Shown: one piece after another, positions 24,173-33,093 of the stretch | Layout of the letters: each line of letters opens with the position of its first letter | How positions within the stretch are numbered: the stretch's first letter is position 1 | Origin: Yoonia maritima | GTDB taxonomy: Bacteria > Pseudomonadota > Alphaproteobacteria > Rhodobacterales > Rhodobacteraceae | Length of the DNA stretch: 64,000 nt | Direction of reading: 5' to 3' | Assembly (NCBI RefSeq): GCF_003003285.1 | Contig: NZ_PVTP01000013.1 | Location: 1 to 64,000 of the forward strand | Notes under the pieces: model-generated | Databases searched by the model: none | What the model was told of the DNA's origin: nothing | The model's input: the letters and a program-made list of their open reading frames with translations, nothing else | Made by a program: the position numbers and the translations under genes

Positions 24173-26569
24173 TTACCCGCGCAGCGTTCCGCCTGTGGCC
24201 TTAGCGACTTTATCAACGATCTTCGCGCTGACCGCTTCGATATCTGCATCCTTGAGAGTTTTATCTTTGGGTTGCAGGCGAACTGTTACGGCAAGGGATT
24301 TCTTGCCTTCCCCCAGCGAACCACCAATGAATTCATCAAAGACACGCACATCGGTGATCAACACTTTGTCTACACCGGCGGCGGCATTGACTAGCGTCAG
24401 CGCCTCGACATCGGCATCAACAACAAAAGCAAAGTCGCGCTCGACAGCTTGCAGGTCAGTCGCAGCAAGTGCTGGACGCGTTGAAGATTTGTTTTTCGGC
24501 GTCGGGATTTCATCCAACCAAACGGTAAAGCCAACCGCTGGCCCTTTGATATCCATGTCGCGCAGCACCTTTGGATGCAGTTCACCAAAGACGGCCAGAA
24601 CCTTTTTCGGTCCAAGACAAACTTTGCCGTGACGGCCCGGATGCCACCATTCACGCGCACCACGTAGAATTTGTACCTTCGCAGGTGCACCGATTGCCGC
24701 CAGCACGGTCTCTACGTCTGCTTTGGCATCATAGACATCAACCGGACGGGACGTGCCGTGCACATCCTTGGGGCCAGTGCGACCAATCAAAACACCAGAA
24801 ACGAGGTTATGCTGTTCGCCCGGTTCACCGCCGTGAAAGGCTGCACCGACTTCGAACAATGCCATATCCATGAAACCACGCGCCTGATTGCGGGCAGCAG
24901 CACGCAACAGACCGGGCAACAACGCTGGACGCATATGCGACATTTCCGAACTGATCGGGTTCTCGAGCATCGTCGCATCATCACCACCGCCAAACAGCGT
25001 CGCGGCCTCGCGGTCGATAAAGCTGTAGGTAACGCATTCGTTGTAACCAAGTGCAGCGGCGGTCCGGCGCGCGTTTTTCTGACGGGTCTGGCCTTCGGTC
25101 AAAATTGGTTTTGGCACACCAGCATCCATACGTGGCAGCGGCTTACCTTCGAGCTTGGTCAGCGACGCAATACGCGCGACCTCTTCGACCAGATCAGCCT
25201 CGCCCTGAACATCAGGGCGCCATGACGGCACATGCGCCATGTTACCCTCGAGCCTAAAGCCAAGGGCGGTCAGTGTCTGACGCTGCGTGCTTTCGGGGAT
25301 ATCCATCCCGACCAAGCTGATCAGGCGCTTGGCGTCCAGCTTATAGGCGCGTGCGGTATCAGGAACCGCGCCGGCCTGAACGACCTCAGATGCCTCACCA
25401 CCCGCGTGATCCACGATCATACGCACGGCATGCTCTAACCCTTCGGGTGTGAAGGCCGGATCAACACCGCGTTCAAAACGATACCGCGCGTCTGAATTGA
25501 TCTTTAGTGCACGACCGGCGTAAGCGATCTGGATCGGATCCCAATAGGCGCTTTCAACGAACACGTTCACAGTATCTTCGGTGCATCCAGTGTCAGCGCC
25601 GCCCATGATGCCAGCGATGCTTTCAACGGTTTTGTCGTCAGAAATGACCATCTGGCCAGCCTGCAGTGTGTATTCTTTGTCATCTAGTGCAGTGATGGTT
25701 TCGCCACCCTTAGCACGATGAACACGCAGGTTACCCGCGACCTTGTCCGCATCGAACACGTGCAGCGGACGGTTTAGATCATATGTGAACCAGTTGGTCA
25801 CATCGACAAGGAAACTGATCGGACGCAAACCAATCGCGCGCAGCTGCTGCTGCAGCCATTCCGGGCTTGGGCCGTTTTTTACACCTTTGATCAAGCGACC
25901 ATAGAATACAGGACAGCCATCAAGCGTATCGTCATCAATTGATACGGTCATGTCAGACTTGAACGATGCCGCGACAGGATCAACGTCGCACGGCTTCAAC
26001 TTGCCCAGACCACGTGCCGCCAAATCACGGGCAATACCACGCACGCCCAATGCATCGGGACGGTTCGGGGTAATCGCGATCTCGATCACGGGATCGACCT
26101 TAGACGGATCATTCGCAGCCAGCCAATCGGCAAAGTTTTCGCCAACCTCACCAGATGGCAGTTCAATGATGCCGTTATGTTCGTCGGACAGTTCCAGCTC
26201 TTTCTCAGAGGCCATCATACCAAAGCTATCAACGCCGCGGATGTTGCCAACCTTGATGGTGATATCCAGACCGGGAATGTAGGTGCCGGGTTTCGCCAGA
26301 ACGACAGTTATACCTTCGCGCGCGTTCGGTGCGCCACAGACGATTTGTGTCTCGCCCTCGTTCGAGATCACCTTGCAAACCTTCAGCTTGTCAGCGTCAG
26401 GGTGCTTTTCGGCGTGAACGACTTTGGCGATGGTAAAATCGCGCAGCTTTGCGGCCGGGTCTTCGATACCTTCGACTTCAAGCCCAAGGTCGGTCAGCGC
26501 CTCCTCGATTTCCGCAACGGATGCGTCAGTTTCAAGGTGTTGTTTCAGCCAGGAGAGGGTGAATTTCAT
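24173..26569 (-). CDS. pheT: Phenylalanine-tRNA ligase beta subunit
   Basis: A 798-residue subunit of the (alpha-beta)2 enzyme that charges tRNA-Phe. The N-terminal EMAP-like tRNA-binding domain is around residues 39-150 (FTIAKVVHAEKHPDADKLKVCKV and GKPGTYIPGLDITIKVGNIRG), followed by B3/B4 editing, B5, a degenerate catalytic core and the C-terminal ferredoxin-fold anticodon-binding domain (FAFVVDADVEALTLVNAA). Length is normal. It is separated from pheS by an ASCH-domain ORF and a small gene on the other strand, whereas in most bacteria the two are adjacent. Confidence 0.97.
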   Translation of the reverse strand: MKFTLSWLKQHLETDASVAEIEEALTDLGLEVEGIEDPAAKLRDFTIAKVVHAEKHPDADKLKVCKVISNEGETQIVCGAPNAREGITVVLAKPGTYIPGLDITIKVGNIRGVDSFGMMASEKELELSDEHNGIIELPSGEVGENFADWLAANDPSKVDPVIEIAITPNRPDALGVRGIARDLAARGLGKLKPCDVDPVAASFKSDMTVSIDDDTLDGCPVFYGRLIKGVKNGPSPEWLQQQLRAIGLRPISFLVDVTNWFTYDLNRPLHVFDADKVAGNLRVHRAKGGETITALDDKEYTLQAGQMVISDDKTVESIAGIMGGADTGCTEDTVNVFVESAYWDPIQIAYAGRALKINSDARYRFERGVDPAFTPEGLEHAVRMIVDHAGGEASEVVQAGAVPDTARAYKLDAKRLISLVGMDIPESTQRQTLTALGFRLEGNMAHVPSWRPDVQGEADLVEEVARIASLTKLEGKPLPRMDAGVPKPILTEGQTRQKNARRTAAALGYNECVTYSFIDREAATLFGGGDDATMLENPISSEMSHMRPALLPGLLRAAARNQARGFMDMALFEVGAAFHGGEPGEQHNLVSGVLIGRTGPKDVHGTSRPVDVYDAKADVETVLAAIGAPAKVQILRGAREWWHPGRHGKVCLGPKKVLAVFGELHPKVLRDMDIKGPAVGFTVWLDEIPTPKNKSSTRPALAATDLQAVERDFAFVVDADVEALTLVNAAAGVDKVLITDVRVFDEFIGGSLGEGKKSLAVTVRLQPKDKTLKDADIEAVSAKIVDKVAKATGGTLRG

Positions 26570-26729
26570 GGGTCCGGTCCTGCGGTTTAAATAGGTTGAA
26601 CAGGGCTTAGCCTAAATGTGCGGCACACAAAAGCGATCACGCAAAAAATCGCTAGAAAAGGTAATCGAACAAGCGTAAATACCGCGCAGTTCGGACTGAA
26701 ACTGTTCAGCCGTTCCGGGTTTACGAGAA

Positions 26730-26993
26730 ATGTCTGGTATTAAGTATCTGCTCTTTGCCGCCGCGCTGTTTGTGGTTGGCCTGCTGTTGCATTCCAATAG
26801 CGATTCTTTGGTGTCTGGTCGGATGACCAACATGGCATCCGCCGTCCAAGTTTACTGCAACCAACATAGCCGCACCGTTGGTGGGGTCGAAATTGGCTGC
26901 AAAAACTTTGCTGACGTGCGCAAGATCGACATGCGGTCCGACAACCGACACCGATCTTTCGCAGGCGATCACATCGTGCAGATCAAGCGCTAA
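26730..26993 (+). CDS. Small secreted or membrane-anchored protein, unknown
   Basis: An 87-residue ORF on the opposite strand to the pheST region. It begins with a hydrophobic segment (MSGIKYLLFAAALFVVGLLLHS) that may be a signal anchor, followed by a short polar domain with two cysteines (VYCNQHSR and EIGCKNFAD). No family recognised. The Shine-Dalgarno is weak (ACGAGAA). It overlaps the 3' end of the ASCH ORF by 4 bp. A real gene is likely but not certain, since its presence inside a conserved synthetase operon is unusual. Confidence 0.5.
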   Translation: MSGIKYLLFAAALFVVGLLLHSNSDSLVSGRMTNMASAVQVYCNQHSRTVGGVEIGCKNFADVRKIDMRSDNRHRSFAGDHIVQIKR

Positions 26994-27862
26994 AGTTCAC
27001 GCCCGGCTAGATCTTCGACCAATTCGAAGTGTTCGAACACGAGCATCATCTCGGGGTCGAAGTCACCGTTGCGTTTGAAATAGGCCTTGTGTGATTTACG
27101 CCACGCCAACAGCGTGTCGTCTTCGCCCTCGGCCAGCGCCATTTCTTCGGTCACGTCGCAATAGCGGACTTCCTCGACGCCAGTCGTACGGATCACCAGC
27201 GCAGGCGTGCCGTCCCAGTTGGCGGCAATATCGCAGCGGCCAACGACGGGCATTGAATCAGGGTCGCCTTCGAATTCAGAAAGCGCACCACAGGTCGCGC
27301 GTTTCTTGCCCTTGCGGACAAGCGCGATCAGATGCTGGCACAGCTCTGGTCCATCGCCAAACCGAAACGTCCCAGCGCCGGGGTATGTGTCTTGCAGGTC
27401 TTCAACGTCATTGGTCATGTGGTTTCCATTCAAAACATAGGGCAGTCCCCGGCCCTGGGTGGGGGTGAAGCCCCCTCCCGTGGGGAGGGTCGGGGGCTGC
27501 CCGGCGATACCGGGTGGCTGCTTGGATGATACATCATACCGATTTGAGAGTTTCCAAATAAGTAGCTCGTATCTTGAGCCTTGCTGCCGGACCAGAGGTA
27601 ATCCATCCAACTCATTCATTCGATCTTGCATCCAGACCGCACGTTCAAGTCGGGCATTGGCATCTCTACGGGAGATTCCTGAGGCACTACCAAGTTTGTG
27701 GCGCATCAACACAATATCAAAGCATTCATGCATTTGCTTTTCTGCTTCATCCCGCGACAAGCCGGTAGAAATTTCTTCAAGAAACTTATTGGCGCTGAAG
27801 CTCTGCGCGATCTTCCAAACCAGAACTACAGAAAGGCAACCCACAATAGTCCACCACATCAT
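26990..27862 (-). CDS. ASCH-domain protein joined in frame to a membrane-anchored N-terminal part
   Basis: One open frame of 290 codons. Residues 1-115 look like a separate small protein: a hydrophobic anchor (MMWWTIVGCLSVVLVWKIAQ) and a helical region with LSRDEAEKQMHECFDIV. Residues 149-290, from MTNDVEDLQDTYPGAGTF, form a complete ASCH domain protein (RKGKKRATCGAL, GRCDIAANWDGTPALVIRTTGVEEVRY, EGEDDTLLAWRKSHKAYF), a fold thought to bind RNA or modified nucleosides. Between them lies a 63-bp palindromic element read as PPTLPTGGGFTPTQGRGLP-like sequence. Homologues of the ASCH part are normally stand-alone, with start at ATG 27418. The N-terminal part has its own good site (GGGGGCAGG) just after pheS. 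So these may be two genes fused by the element, or the ASCH gene may start internally. Confidence 0.6.
   Translation of the reverse strand: MMWWTIVGCLSVVLVWKIAQSFSANKFLEEISTGLSRDEAEKQMHECFDIVLMRHKLGSASGISRRDANARLERAVWMQDRMNELDGLPLVRQQGSRYELLIWKLSNRYDVSSKQPPGIAGQPPTLPTGGGFTPTQGRGLPYVLNGNHMTNDVEDLQDTYPGAGTFRFGDGPELCQHLIALVRKGKKRATCGALSEFEGDPDSMPVVGRCDIAANWDGTPALVIRTTGVEEVRYCDVTEEMALAEGEDDTLLAWRKSHKAYFKRNGDFDPEMMLVFEHFELVEDLAGREL
27440..27502. repeat. 63-bp in-frame palindromic element inside the ASCH ORF
   Basis: Outer arms of 17 bases at 27440-27456 and 27486-27502 pair throughout, with two positions as G-T. Inside are GGGGG-TGAAG-CCCCC and CCTCCC-GTG-GGGAGG, which overlap and offer alternative hairpins. 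The element is far more G/C-rich than its surroundings and is exactly 21 codons long, so it keeps the frame open. This resembles palindromic elements that insert into coding genes in other alphaproteobacteria. Confidence 0.7.
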
Positions 27863-27871
27863 ACCTGCCCC

Positions 27872-28936
27872 CTACAGCCCACCATGCAGCGTCGGCACTT
27901 GTAGTGCGCTAAACCCATAGTGGCGCAGCCAGCGCAGGTCTGAATCAAAGAACGCGCGCAGATCGGGGATGCCGTATTTCAGCATCGCAATCCGGTCGAT
28001 ACCAACGCCAAAGGCAAAGCCTTGCCATTGATCAGGGTCAATCTTGGCGGCTTGCAGCACTTTGGGGTGAACCATGCCGGAACCTAGAACCTCGAGCCAA
28101 CCGTCGCCTTCGCCGACCTTTAGCTGCCCATCAACCCATGAACACTGAATATCAACCTCGGCCGATGGTTCGGTGAAGGGGAAGTGGGACGCGCGGAAAC
28201 GGGTTTTCACGCGGGCACCAAAATACGCGCTAAAGAATTCTTCTAGCGTCCATTTCAGGTTCGCCATGCTGATGTCTTTGTCGATGGCCAGACCTTCGAC
28301 TTGGTTAAACATCGGTGTGTGGGTCTGATCATAATCCGCACGATACACGCGACCCGGGCAGATGATCCGGATCGGCGCGCCGTTGGCCTCCATGCTCCGG
28401 ATCTGAACCGGGCTGGTGTGCGTACGCAAAACATGCGGCGGGCGGTTATCACCCTCGGCGCGGTGCGTGTAAAACGTGTCCATCTCGGCCCGCGCAGGGT
28501 GGTGGCCCGGGATGTTCAGCGCATCAAAATTATACCAATCAGATTCGATCTGCGGGCCTTCGGCCACGGCAAAGCCCATGTCGGCAAAGATCGCGCTAAC
28601 TTCTTCGGTCACTTGGCTGATCGGGTGGATTGAACCTTCGCGACGATCACGCGCAGGCAATGTTACGTCCAGCCATTCGCTGCGCAGGCGTTCATCCAAA
28701 GCAGCATCAGCCAGCGCGGCCTTTTTCGCGGATAGGGCGCTGTTGATCTCGTCCTTGAGGGCGTTCAACGCGGGGCCCGCCGTCTGGCGCTCTTCTGGGG
28801 TCATCTTGCCCAGTTCACGCATTTGCAGGCTGATCTCGCCTTTTTTGCCGACGGCTTGCACACGCAGGTCTTCGATTGCGGCCTCGTCGGCGGCATCGGC
28901 AATCAGGGAAAGGTATTTGGATTTCAGATCGTCCAT
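27872..28936 (-). CDS. pheS: Phenylalanine-tRNA ligase alpha subunit
   Basis: A 354-residue catalytic subunit. The N-terminal coiled coil ([43 protein letters not shown]) binds tRNA; the class II catalytic core follows with [19 protein letters not shown] (motif 1 region), [23 protein letters not shown] (motif 2, with arginine) and [22 protein letters not shown] (motif 3). Length matches the family. An earlier in-frame start would add eight residues, but the ATG at 28936 has an AGAGG site and the conserved N-terminus. It follows a muramidase-like gene and precedes the ASCH ORF by 9 bases. Confidence 0.97.
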   Translation of the reverse strand: MDDLKSKYLSLIADAADEAAIEDLRVQAVGKKGEISLQMRELGKMTPEERQTAGPALNALKDEINSALSAKKAALADAALDERLRSEWLDVTLPARDRREGSIHPISQVTEEVSAIFADMGFAVAEGPQIESDWYNFDALNIPGHHPARAEMDTFYTHRAEGDNRPPHVLRTHTSPVQIRSMEANGAPIRIICPGRVYRADYDQTHTPMFNQVEGLAIDKDISMANLKWTLEEFFSAYFGARVKTRFRASHFPFTEPSAEVDIQCSWVDGQLKVGEGDGWLEVLGSGMVHPKVLQAAKIDPDQWQGFAFGVGIDRIAMLKYGIPDLRAFFDSDLRWLRHYGFSALQVPTLHGGL

Positions 28937-29018
28937 GGCGCGCCTCTTACAACTGTCCAAGCGGTGCTAGCGAAATGGGGGCTTGGTTGCAAGCTCATGC
29001 AGGCGCTCACCACCATCA

Positions 29019-29735
29019 TCAGGGTGCGATTTTTGTGATCTCGGACTGGAAATGCGCCAACGTAACCGTCGCTCTGTTTCCCGCAATACCATGGTATTTT
29101 GATCGCCCCGTCGATGTCGGCAGCCCCGCCCAAATACTCGCAAGATTGTTCATGAAGCGTTGCTGGCTTAAATCACCAGCTAGAAATGCCCCAAATCCAG
29201 CGTCATCAAGTAAGACATCCGCGAGCCGATCCTGCATTGCAGGGCTAAACTGATCGCTTCGCCGTGCGCCAACCTGCGCAACGACACGTGTAAGCGTATC
29301 TGGGATGAACTGATACCTGCCAATCGCATGTGACTGGCCGGGCGTTGCAGAAATCCAATCAAAAATTTCGCCAATTGTCATTTCTGTCGGCCGCTTGCGC
29401 GGTTTAATTACCGCCCTATGCTGCACCGCATCATAGCCTGCAACAGGAGATTCCGCCTGCCCGATAATGCTGCGCAATCGCTGCACAGCGCTAGAATCTG
29501 CCTGTCTGACCACCACTGGAAGCGGCGCAAAGAAGCCGCCATCAATATGTCCACTGAAAAGGCTCGAACTTGCGGGTTTCGGAGCAATGGAAACACCATC
29601 CCGCACGAACAGCCCCCGCGCCTGACCAAACACGCCATCCCCCACCAGAGACCCCGATTGCCCCCAGCAAGCCAAAGGTGAAATCGCGGTCACCCAAACG
29701 AATATCAAACGCAGCATCATCATTGCACGCAGCAT
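29019..29735 (-). CDS. Secreted muramidase-like (lysozyme-fold) protein
   Basis: A protein of about 238 residues with a signal peptide (MMMLRLIFVWVTAISPLACWGQ). The C-terminal half, from RLRSIIGQAESPVAGYDAV, has a lysozyme-like pattern: a candidate catalytic glutamate in GQAESP, TIGEIFDWI, GRYQFIPDTLTRVVAQVG and a helical end. This resembles GH104-type and related muramidases, so a role in cell-wall cutting in the periplasm is inferred. Four ATG codons within 20 bases (29735-29717) leave the exact start open. It lies between rplT's terminator and pheS. The preceding residues in the open frame are probably not translated. Confidence 0.7.
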   Translation of the reverse strand: MLRAMMMLRLIFVWVTAISPLACWGQSGSLVGDGVFGQARGLFVRDGVSIAPKPASSSLFSGHIDGGFFAPLPVVVRQADSSAVQRLRSIIGQAESPVAGYDAVQHRAVIKPRKRPTEMTIGEIFDWISATPGQSHAIGRYQFIPDTLTRVVAQVGARRSDQFSPAMQDRLADVLLDDAGFGAFLAGDLSQQRFMNNLASIWAGLPTSTGRSKYHGIAGNRATVTLAHFQSEITKIAP

Positions 29736-29780
29736 CACGGGAATTCGTTGCTTTTTCGTTTCGAAATGCCCCTGCAACGA

Positions 29781-29807
29781 AAAAAGGCCACCCAATGGGC
29801 GGCCCTT
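29781..29807 (-). terminator. Terminator after rplT
   Basis: On the minus strand AAGGGCCGCCC and GGGTGGCCTT pair with one G-T position around ATT, followed by TTTTT. It comes 24 bases after the rplT stop codon, so it closes the rpmI-rplT transcript before the muramidase-like gene. Confidence 0.85.
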
Positions 29808-29831
29808 GATCAATTCTCGTTACTCGGCAGC

Positions 29832-30194
29832 TTAAGCAGCCAGAGCGTCCTTAGCTTTGCCAACGATTGTCGCAAATGCTTCAGGCTCGTTCACTGCAAG
29901 ATCAGCCAGAACCTTACGGTCGACTTCGATCCCAGCCAGTGTCAGGCCGTTGATGAACTTGGAATAGTTCAGTGTTTCGTCAACCGAACGAACGCCTGCG
30001 TTGATCCGCTGAATCCACAATGCGCGGAAGTTGCGCTTGCGATTGTGACGGTCGCGTGTTGCATATTGGTTGGCTTTGTCGACGGCCTGTTTAGCGACTT
30101 TGAAAGTCTTTGACCGGCGATCATAATAACCTTTGGCAGCGTCGAGAACTTTTTTGTGACGACGATGTGTGACTGTTCCGCCTTTAACGCGCAT
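29832..30194 (-). CDS. rplT: 50S ribosomal protein L20
   Basis: A 120-residue ribosomal protein with the conserved basic N-terminal extension [28 protein letters not shown] and [27 protein letters not shown]20 is an early 23S rRNA binder essential for assembly of the large subunit. GAGGG serves as Shine-Dalgarno. It follows rpmI by 17 bases in the usual rpmI-rplT order; infC is not here. L20 represses this operon in other bacteria by binding its mRNA, but no such structure was identified here. Confidence 0.98.
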   Translation of the reverse strand: MRVKGGTVTHRRHKKVLDAAKGYYDRRSKTFKVAKQAVDKANQYATRDRHNRKRNFRALWIQRINAGVRSVDETLNYSKFINGLTLAGIEVDRKVLADLAVNEPEAFATIVGKAKDALAA

Positions 30195-30211
30195 ATCCTA
30201 ATTCCCTCTAA

Positions 30212-30412
30212 TTAACGTGCGTAAGGCATCATTGATTTAACGATACCTTCGTCAGCTTTGCACAATGTGGTCGTGCCACGTGCGTTACGAAGGAACTTGT
30301 TCGAGCGCTTGATCATGCCGTGCTGTTTACCCGCTTGGGCAGCAACGACACGGCCAGAAGCCGTCGTTTTGAACCGCTTTTTGCAGCTCGATTTTGTTTT
30401 CATCTTCGGCAT
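30212..30412 (-). CDS. rpmI: 50S ribosomal protein L35
   Basis: A 66-residue ribosomal protein, [46 protein letters not shown]. The usual alanine after KTKSS is cysteine here, a small variation. The start at 30412 has an AGGAGA site, and the longer open frame upstream is not coding. The operon continues with rplT. The gene upstream, a small membrane protein, lies about 110 bases away, leaving room for a promoter. Confidence 0.97.
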   Translation of the reverse strand: MPKMKTKSSCKKRFKTTASGRVVAAQAGKQHGMIKRSNKFLRNARGTTTLCKADEGIVKSMMPYAR

Positions 30413-30522
30413 TTCCGTCTCCTCTTTGGGTCGGTCGGAAGCGCGACTCGGCATGCCATACGGGCCGGACGCGCGGGTTGAGACGCGCCGTATAGGACGC
30501 ATCATTCAAATAGGCAAGGGAT

Positions 30523-30747
30523 TTAGAGCATATACCGGCCCAAGACATCAACAAATACGTCGTCGACAGTCGCGAAACCGTAAACCCCGGGATTTTCCTG
30601 CATTGCATAGGCAACGCTGACGCCCCCAACGACGGCAAACATGATCGCCACACGTGGAAAGCGTCTGTCCGAAAACGCGCTGATCAAGGCTGGAATTGCG
30701 AAGGCGCAGCATAGCACGCCCACAACAAAAATCAGATCATAATCCAT
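30523..30747 (-). CDS. Small membrane protein between pyk and rpmI
   Basis: A 74-residue protein with two hydrophobic segments, about residues 4-22 (DLIFVVGVLCCAFAIPALI) and 33-48 (VAIMFAVVGGVSVAYA), and a short C-terminal tail. A GGGAACG stretch serves as a weak Shine-Dalgarno. Small proteins of this type occur at the same place in Rhodobacterales; no function is known to me. It follows pyk by 33 bases, so it is probably the last gene of the pyk transcript. Confidence 0.7.
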   Translation of the reverse strand: MDYDLIFVVGVLCCAFAIPALISAFSDRRFPRVAIMFAVVGGVSVAYAMQENPGVYGFATVDDVFVDVLGRYML

Positions 30748-30780
30748 TTAGCGCGTTCCCGTTTTCTTACAGGCGGCAGC

Positions 30781-32226
30781 TTAGTCTGCTTCGGCTGGGA
30801 AAATCAAACGTTCATCGCAGGGCGCAACACGAAGGATGTTTGTCGATCCGGGCGTGTTAAACGGCACCCCAGCGGTAATCACAATCATATCTTCCTTGTT
30901 CGCCAATTTCAGGCTCGTTGCTGCACTAACCGCCGCGAGAACCGCATCTTTAAAGCGGTCAACAGGGCCCGTGACAACGCAGTTTGTTCCCCAAGACAGA
31001 CACAGGCGACGGGCTGTTCCGATTTGGTTCGTCATCGCAACGATTGGAACCCGCGGGCGTTCACGCGAAACAAGCAAAGCTGTTGTACCAGATTGTGAGA
31101 AACAGCAGATCGCCTTAACGTCTGTCGTTTCTGCAATTTCACGTGCCGCAGATACGATACCATCTGCAACTGTTATCCCATCCGTTTTCCGCGACGCTTC
31201 GATAATCTCTGTATAAGTCGGGTCTGACTCGACCTCACCCGCGACGTTGTTCATCGTGCTTACCGCTTCAATCGGATACGATCCGGCAGCAGATTCCGCA
31301 GACAACATGATCGCGTCTGCACCTTCGTAAATTGCGTTTGCGACGTCGGATACTTCGGCACGTGTCGGCATCGGTGAATCGATCATAGATTCAAGCATCT
31401 GCGTCGCCACGATGACCGGCTTTGCGGCAGCACGTGACTTGCGGATCAGTTGTTTTTGAATTGGCGGGACCGCATGAACAGGCAGCTCAACGCCCAGATC
31501 ACCACGAGCAACCATGATGCCATCGCTGACTTTCAAGATTTCATCAAATGACTTTACCGCATTTGGCTTTTCAATTTTTGACAAAATCGCGGCACGACCT
31601 TTGGCAAGCTCACGCGCTTCTTCAACGTCGGCAGCACGTTGCACGAACGATAGTGCCAGCCAATCAACGCCTAGTTCACATACAAATTCGAGGTCTTTGC
31701 GGTCTTTTTCAGACAAGGCCGCCACCGGCAAGGTAACATCAGGAACGTTCACGCCCTTGCGGTTAGAAATTGTGCCGCCAACGATAACTTCACAATCAGC
31801 AAAGTCGCGACCACAGTCTTTGACCCGCAGCTTAATCTTACCGTCATTGACCAACAGGTGCGCGCCAGGCTCTAGCGCGTCGAAAATTTCTTTATGAGGC
31901 AACTTAACGCGGTTCACGTCGCCCTCGGCGTCATCCAGATCAAGCCGGAACGCAGCGCCTTCGACCAATTCCTCTTCGCCGTTGGCGAAAACACCAACGC
32001 GCAGCTTTGGGCCCTGCAAATCGGCAAGAATGGAAATCGGGCTATCCATGTCTTTTTCGACTTGGCGGATAATCTCGTGACGGACCTTAATTTCAGCGTG
32101 ATCACCATGCGACATGTTCAGACGGAAAACGTCTGCGCCTGCTTCATGCAATGCGCGGATCATCTCATAGTCATTGGAAGCTGGGCCAAGTGTGGCGACG
32201 ATCTTTACGTTACGGTGGCGTCTCAT
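30781..32226 (-). CDS. pyk: Pyruvate kinase
   Basis: A 481-residue glycolytic enzyme that converts phosphoenolpyruvate and ADP to pyruvate and ATP. It opens RRHRNVKIVATLGPASNDYEMI, has FRLNMSHG, the catalytic-site ILSKIEKPNAVKSFDEIL (with the lysine of the signature) and the B/A domain DGIMVARGDLGVEL, MLESMIDSPMPTRAEVSDVANAIYEGADAIMLSAESAAGSYP. The C-terminal domain is shorter than in allosteric bacterial forms but complete. The start has a GAAGGA site. It is divergent from N-formylglutamate amidohydrolase and heads pyk - small membrane gene. Confidence 0.97.
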   Translation of the reverse strand: MRRHRNVKIVATLGPASNDYEMIRALHEAGADVFRLNMSHGDHAEIKVRHEIIRQVEKDMDSPISILADLQGPKLRVGVFANGEEELVEGAAFRLDLDDAEGDVNRVKLPHKEIFDALEPGAHLLVNDGKIKLRVKDCGRDFADCEVIVGGTISNRKGVNVPDVTLPVAALSEKDRKDLEFVCELGVDWLALSFVQRAADVEEARELAKGRAAILSKIEKPNAVKSFDEILKVSDGIMVARGDLGVELPVHAVPPIQKQLIRKSRAAAKPVIVATQMLESMIDSPMPTRAEVSDVANAIYEGADAIMLSAESAAGSYPIEAVSTMNNVAGEVESDPTYTEIIEASRKTDGITVADGIVSAAREIAETTDVKAICCFSQSGTTALLVSRERPRVPIVAMTNQIGTARRLCLSWGTNCVVTGPVDRFKDAVLAAVSAATSLKLANKEDMIVITAGVPFNTPGSTNILRVAPCDERLIFPAEAD

Positions 32227-32344
32227 GATTTTTCCTTCGTGCGGCTATGCCGTTAGCGATAACAGGCGGCTTATTGCCCTTATTGCGCAATTCCAATCCT
32301 ATCACAACTAGCCTAAATCGGGTGACAAAGGAATGACACCAAAG

Positions 32345-33082
32345 ATGACACACTCTGCTTACCAAATTATTGATAAAAACAGGTCTGGGCGATGGCTGGT
32401 TAGCTGTGATCATGCGACCAACCATGTCCCTGATTGGATAAATAACGGCAACCTTGGGCTTCCCCATGACGACATGCAGCGCCACATCGCATATGATGTC
32501 GGCGCAGCTGGGGTGACCCGCCATTTAGCAGAGGCACTGGACAGCCCAGCAATTCTATCAAACTTCTCGCGGCTTGTGATTGATCCCAACCGGGGTGAAG
32601 ATGACCCGACATTGCTTATGCGTCTTTATGATGGGACCATCATCCCCGCAAACCGTCATGCAGATGCGGTTGAAAAGGAAAAGCGGCTAGAGCATCTTCA
32701 CCGCCCCTATCACAACGCCTATGCCGAACTGGCGGCGCAAATGCAGGACCCCGTGATCTGCGCGGTCCATAGCTTTACACCGCAACTACGCGGACGGTCA
32801 GCGCGGCCTTGGGAAGTTGGCGTTCTTTACGCGCATGATGATCGGCTTGCGAAACCATTCATCGAAGCCTGTATCAATCAAGGTTGGTGCGTTGGAGACA
32901 ACGAACCCTATTCTGGCCACCTCAAAGGCGACGCTGTCGACCGACATGCGCTACAGCATGGACGGCCAAACGTTCTTATCGAAGTGCGCAACGACCTTAT
33001 TGCCGAAGAAGCCGGACAAATCCTTTGGGCGCAGCGATTAGCACCTATATTGAAAGAAGTACTCGCCCAGACTGGGCTTTGA
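32345..33082 (+). CDS. N-formylglutamate amidohydrolase
   Basis: A 245-residue hydrolase of the HutG/FGase family that cleaves N-formyl-L-glutamate to formate and glutamate. Signatures are RWLVSCDHATNHVP (conserved His), ILSNFSRLVIDPNRGEDDPTLL, AVHSFTP and GRPNVLIEVRNDLI. The pathway role is normally histidine breakdown, but no other hut genes are here, so another N-acyl amino acid may be the substrate. Two in-frame ATGs, 32333 and 32345, are possible; 32333 touches AAAGGA with no spacing, so I chose 32345, which also matches homologous N-termini. DUF1244 follows by 11 bases. Confidence 0.9.
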   Translation: MTHSAYQIIDKNRSGRWLVSCDHATNHVPDWINNGNLGLPHDDMQRHIAYDVGAAGVTRHLAEALDSPAILSNFSRLVIDPNRGEDDPTLLMRLYDGTIIPANRHADAVEKEKRLEHLHRPYHNAYAELAAQMQDPVICAVHSFTPQLRGRSARPWEVGVLYAHDDRLAKPFIEACINQGWCVGDNEPYSGHLKGDAVDRHALQHGRPNVLIEVRNDLIAEEAGQILWAQRLAPILKEVLAQTGL

Positions 33083-33093
33083 CGGAGAACACC

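Noticed and set aside
32884..33093. Upstream extension of the DUF1244 frame
   Set aside because: It lies inside the N-formylglutamate amidohydrolase gene in another frame; the ATG at 33094 with ACGGAG is the true start.
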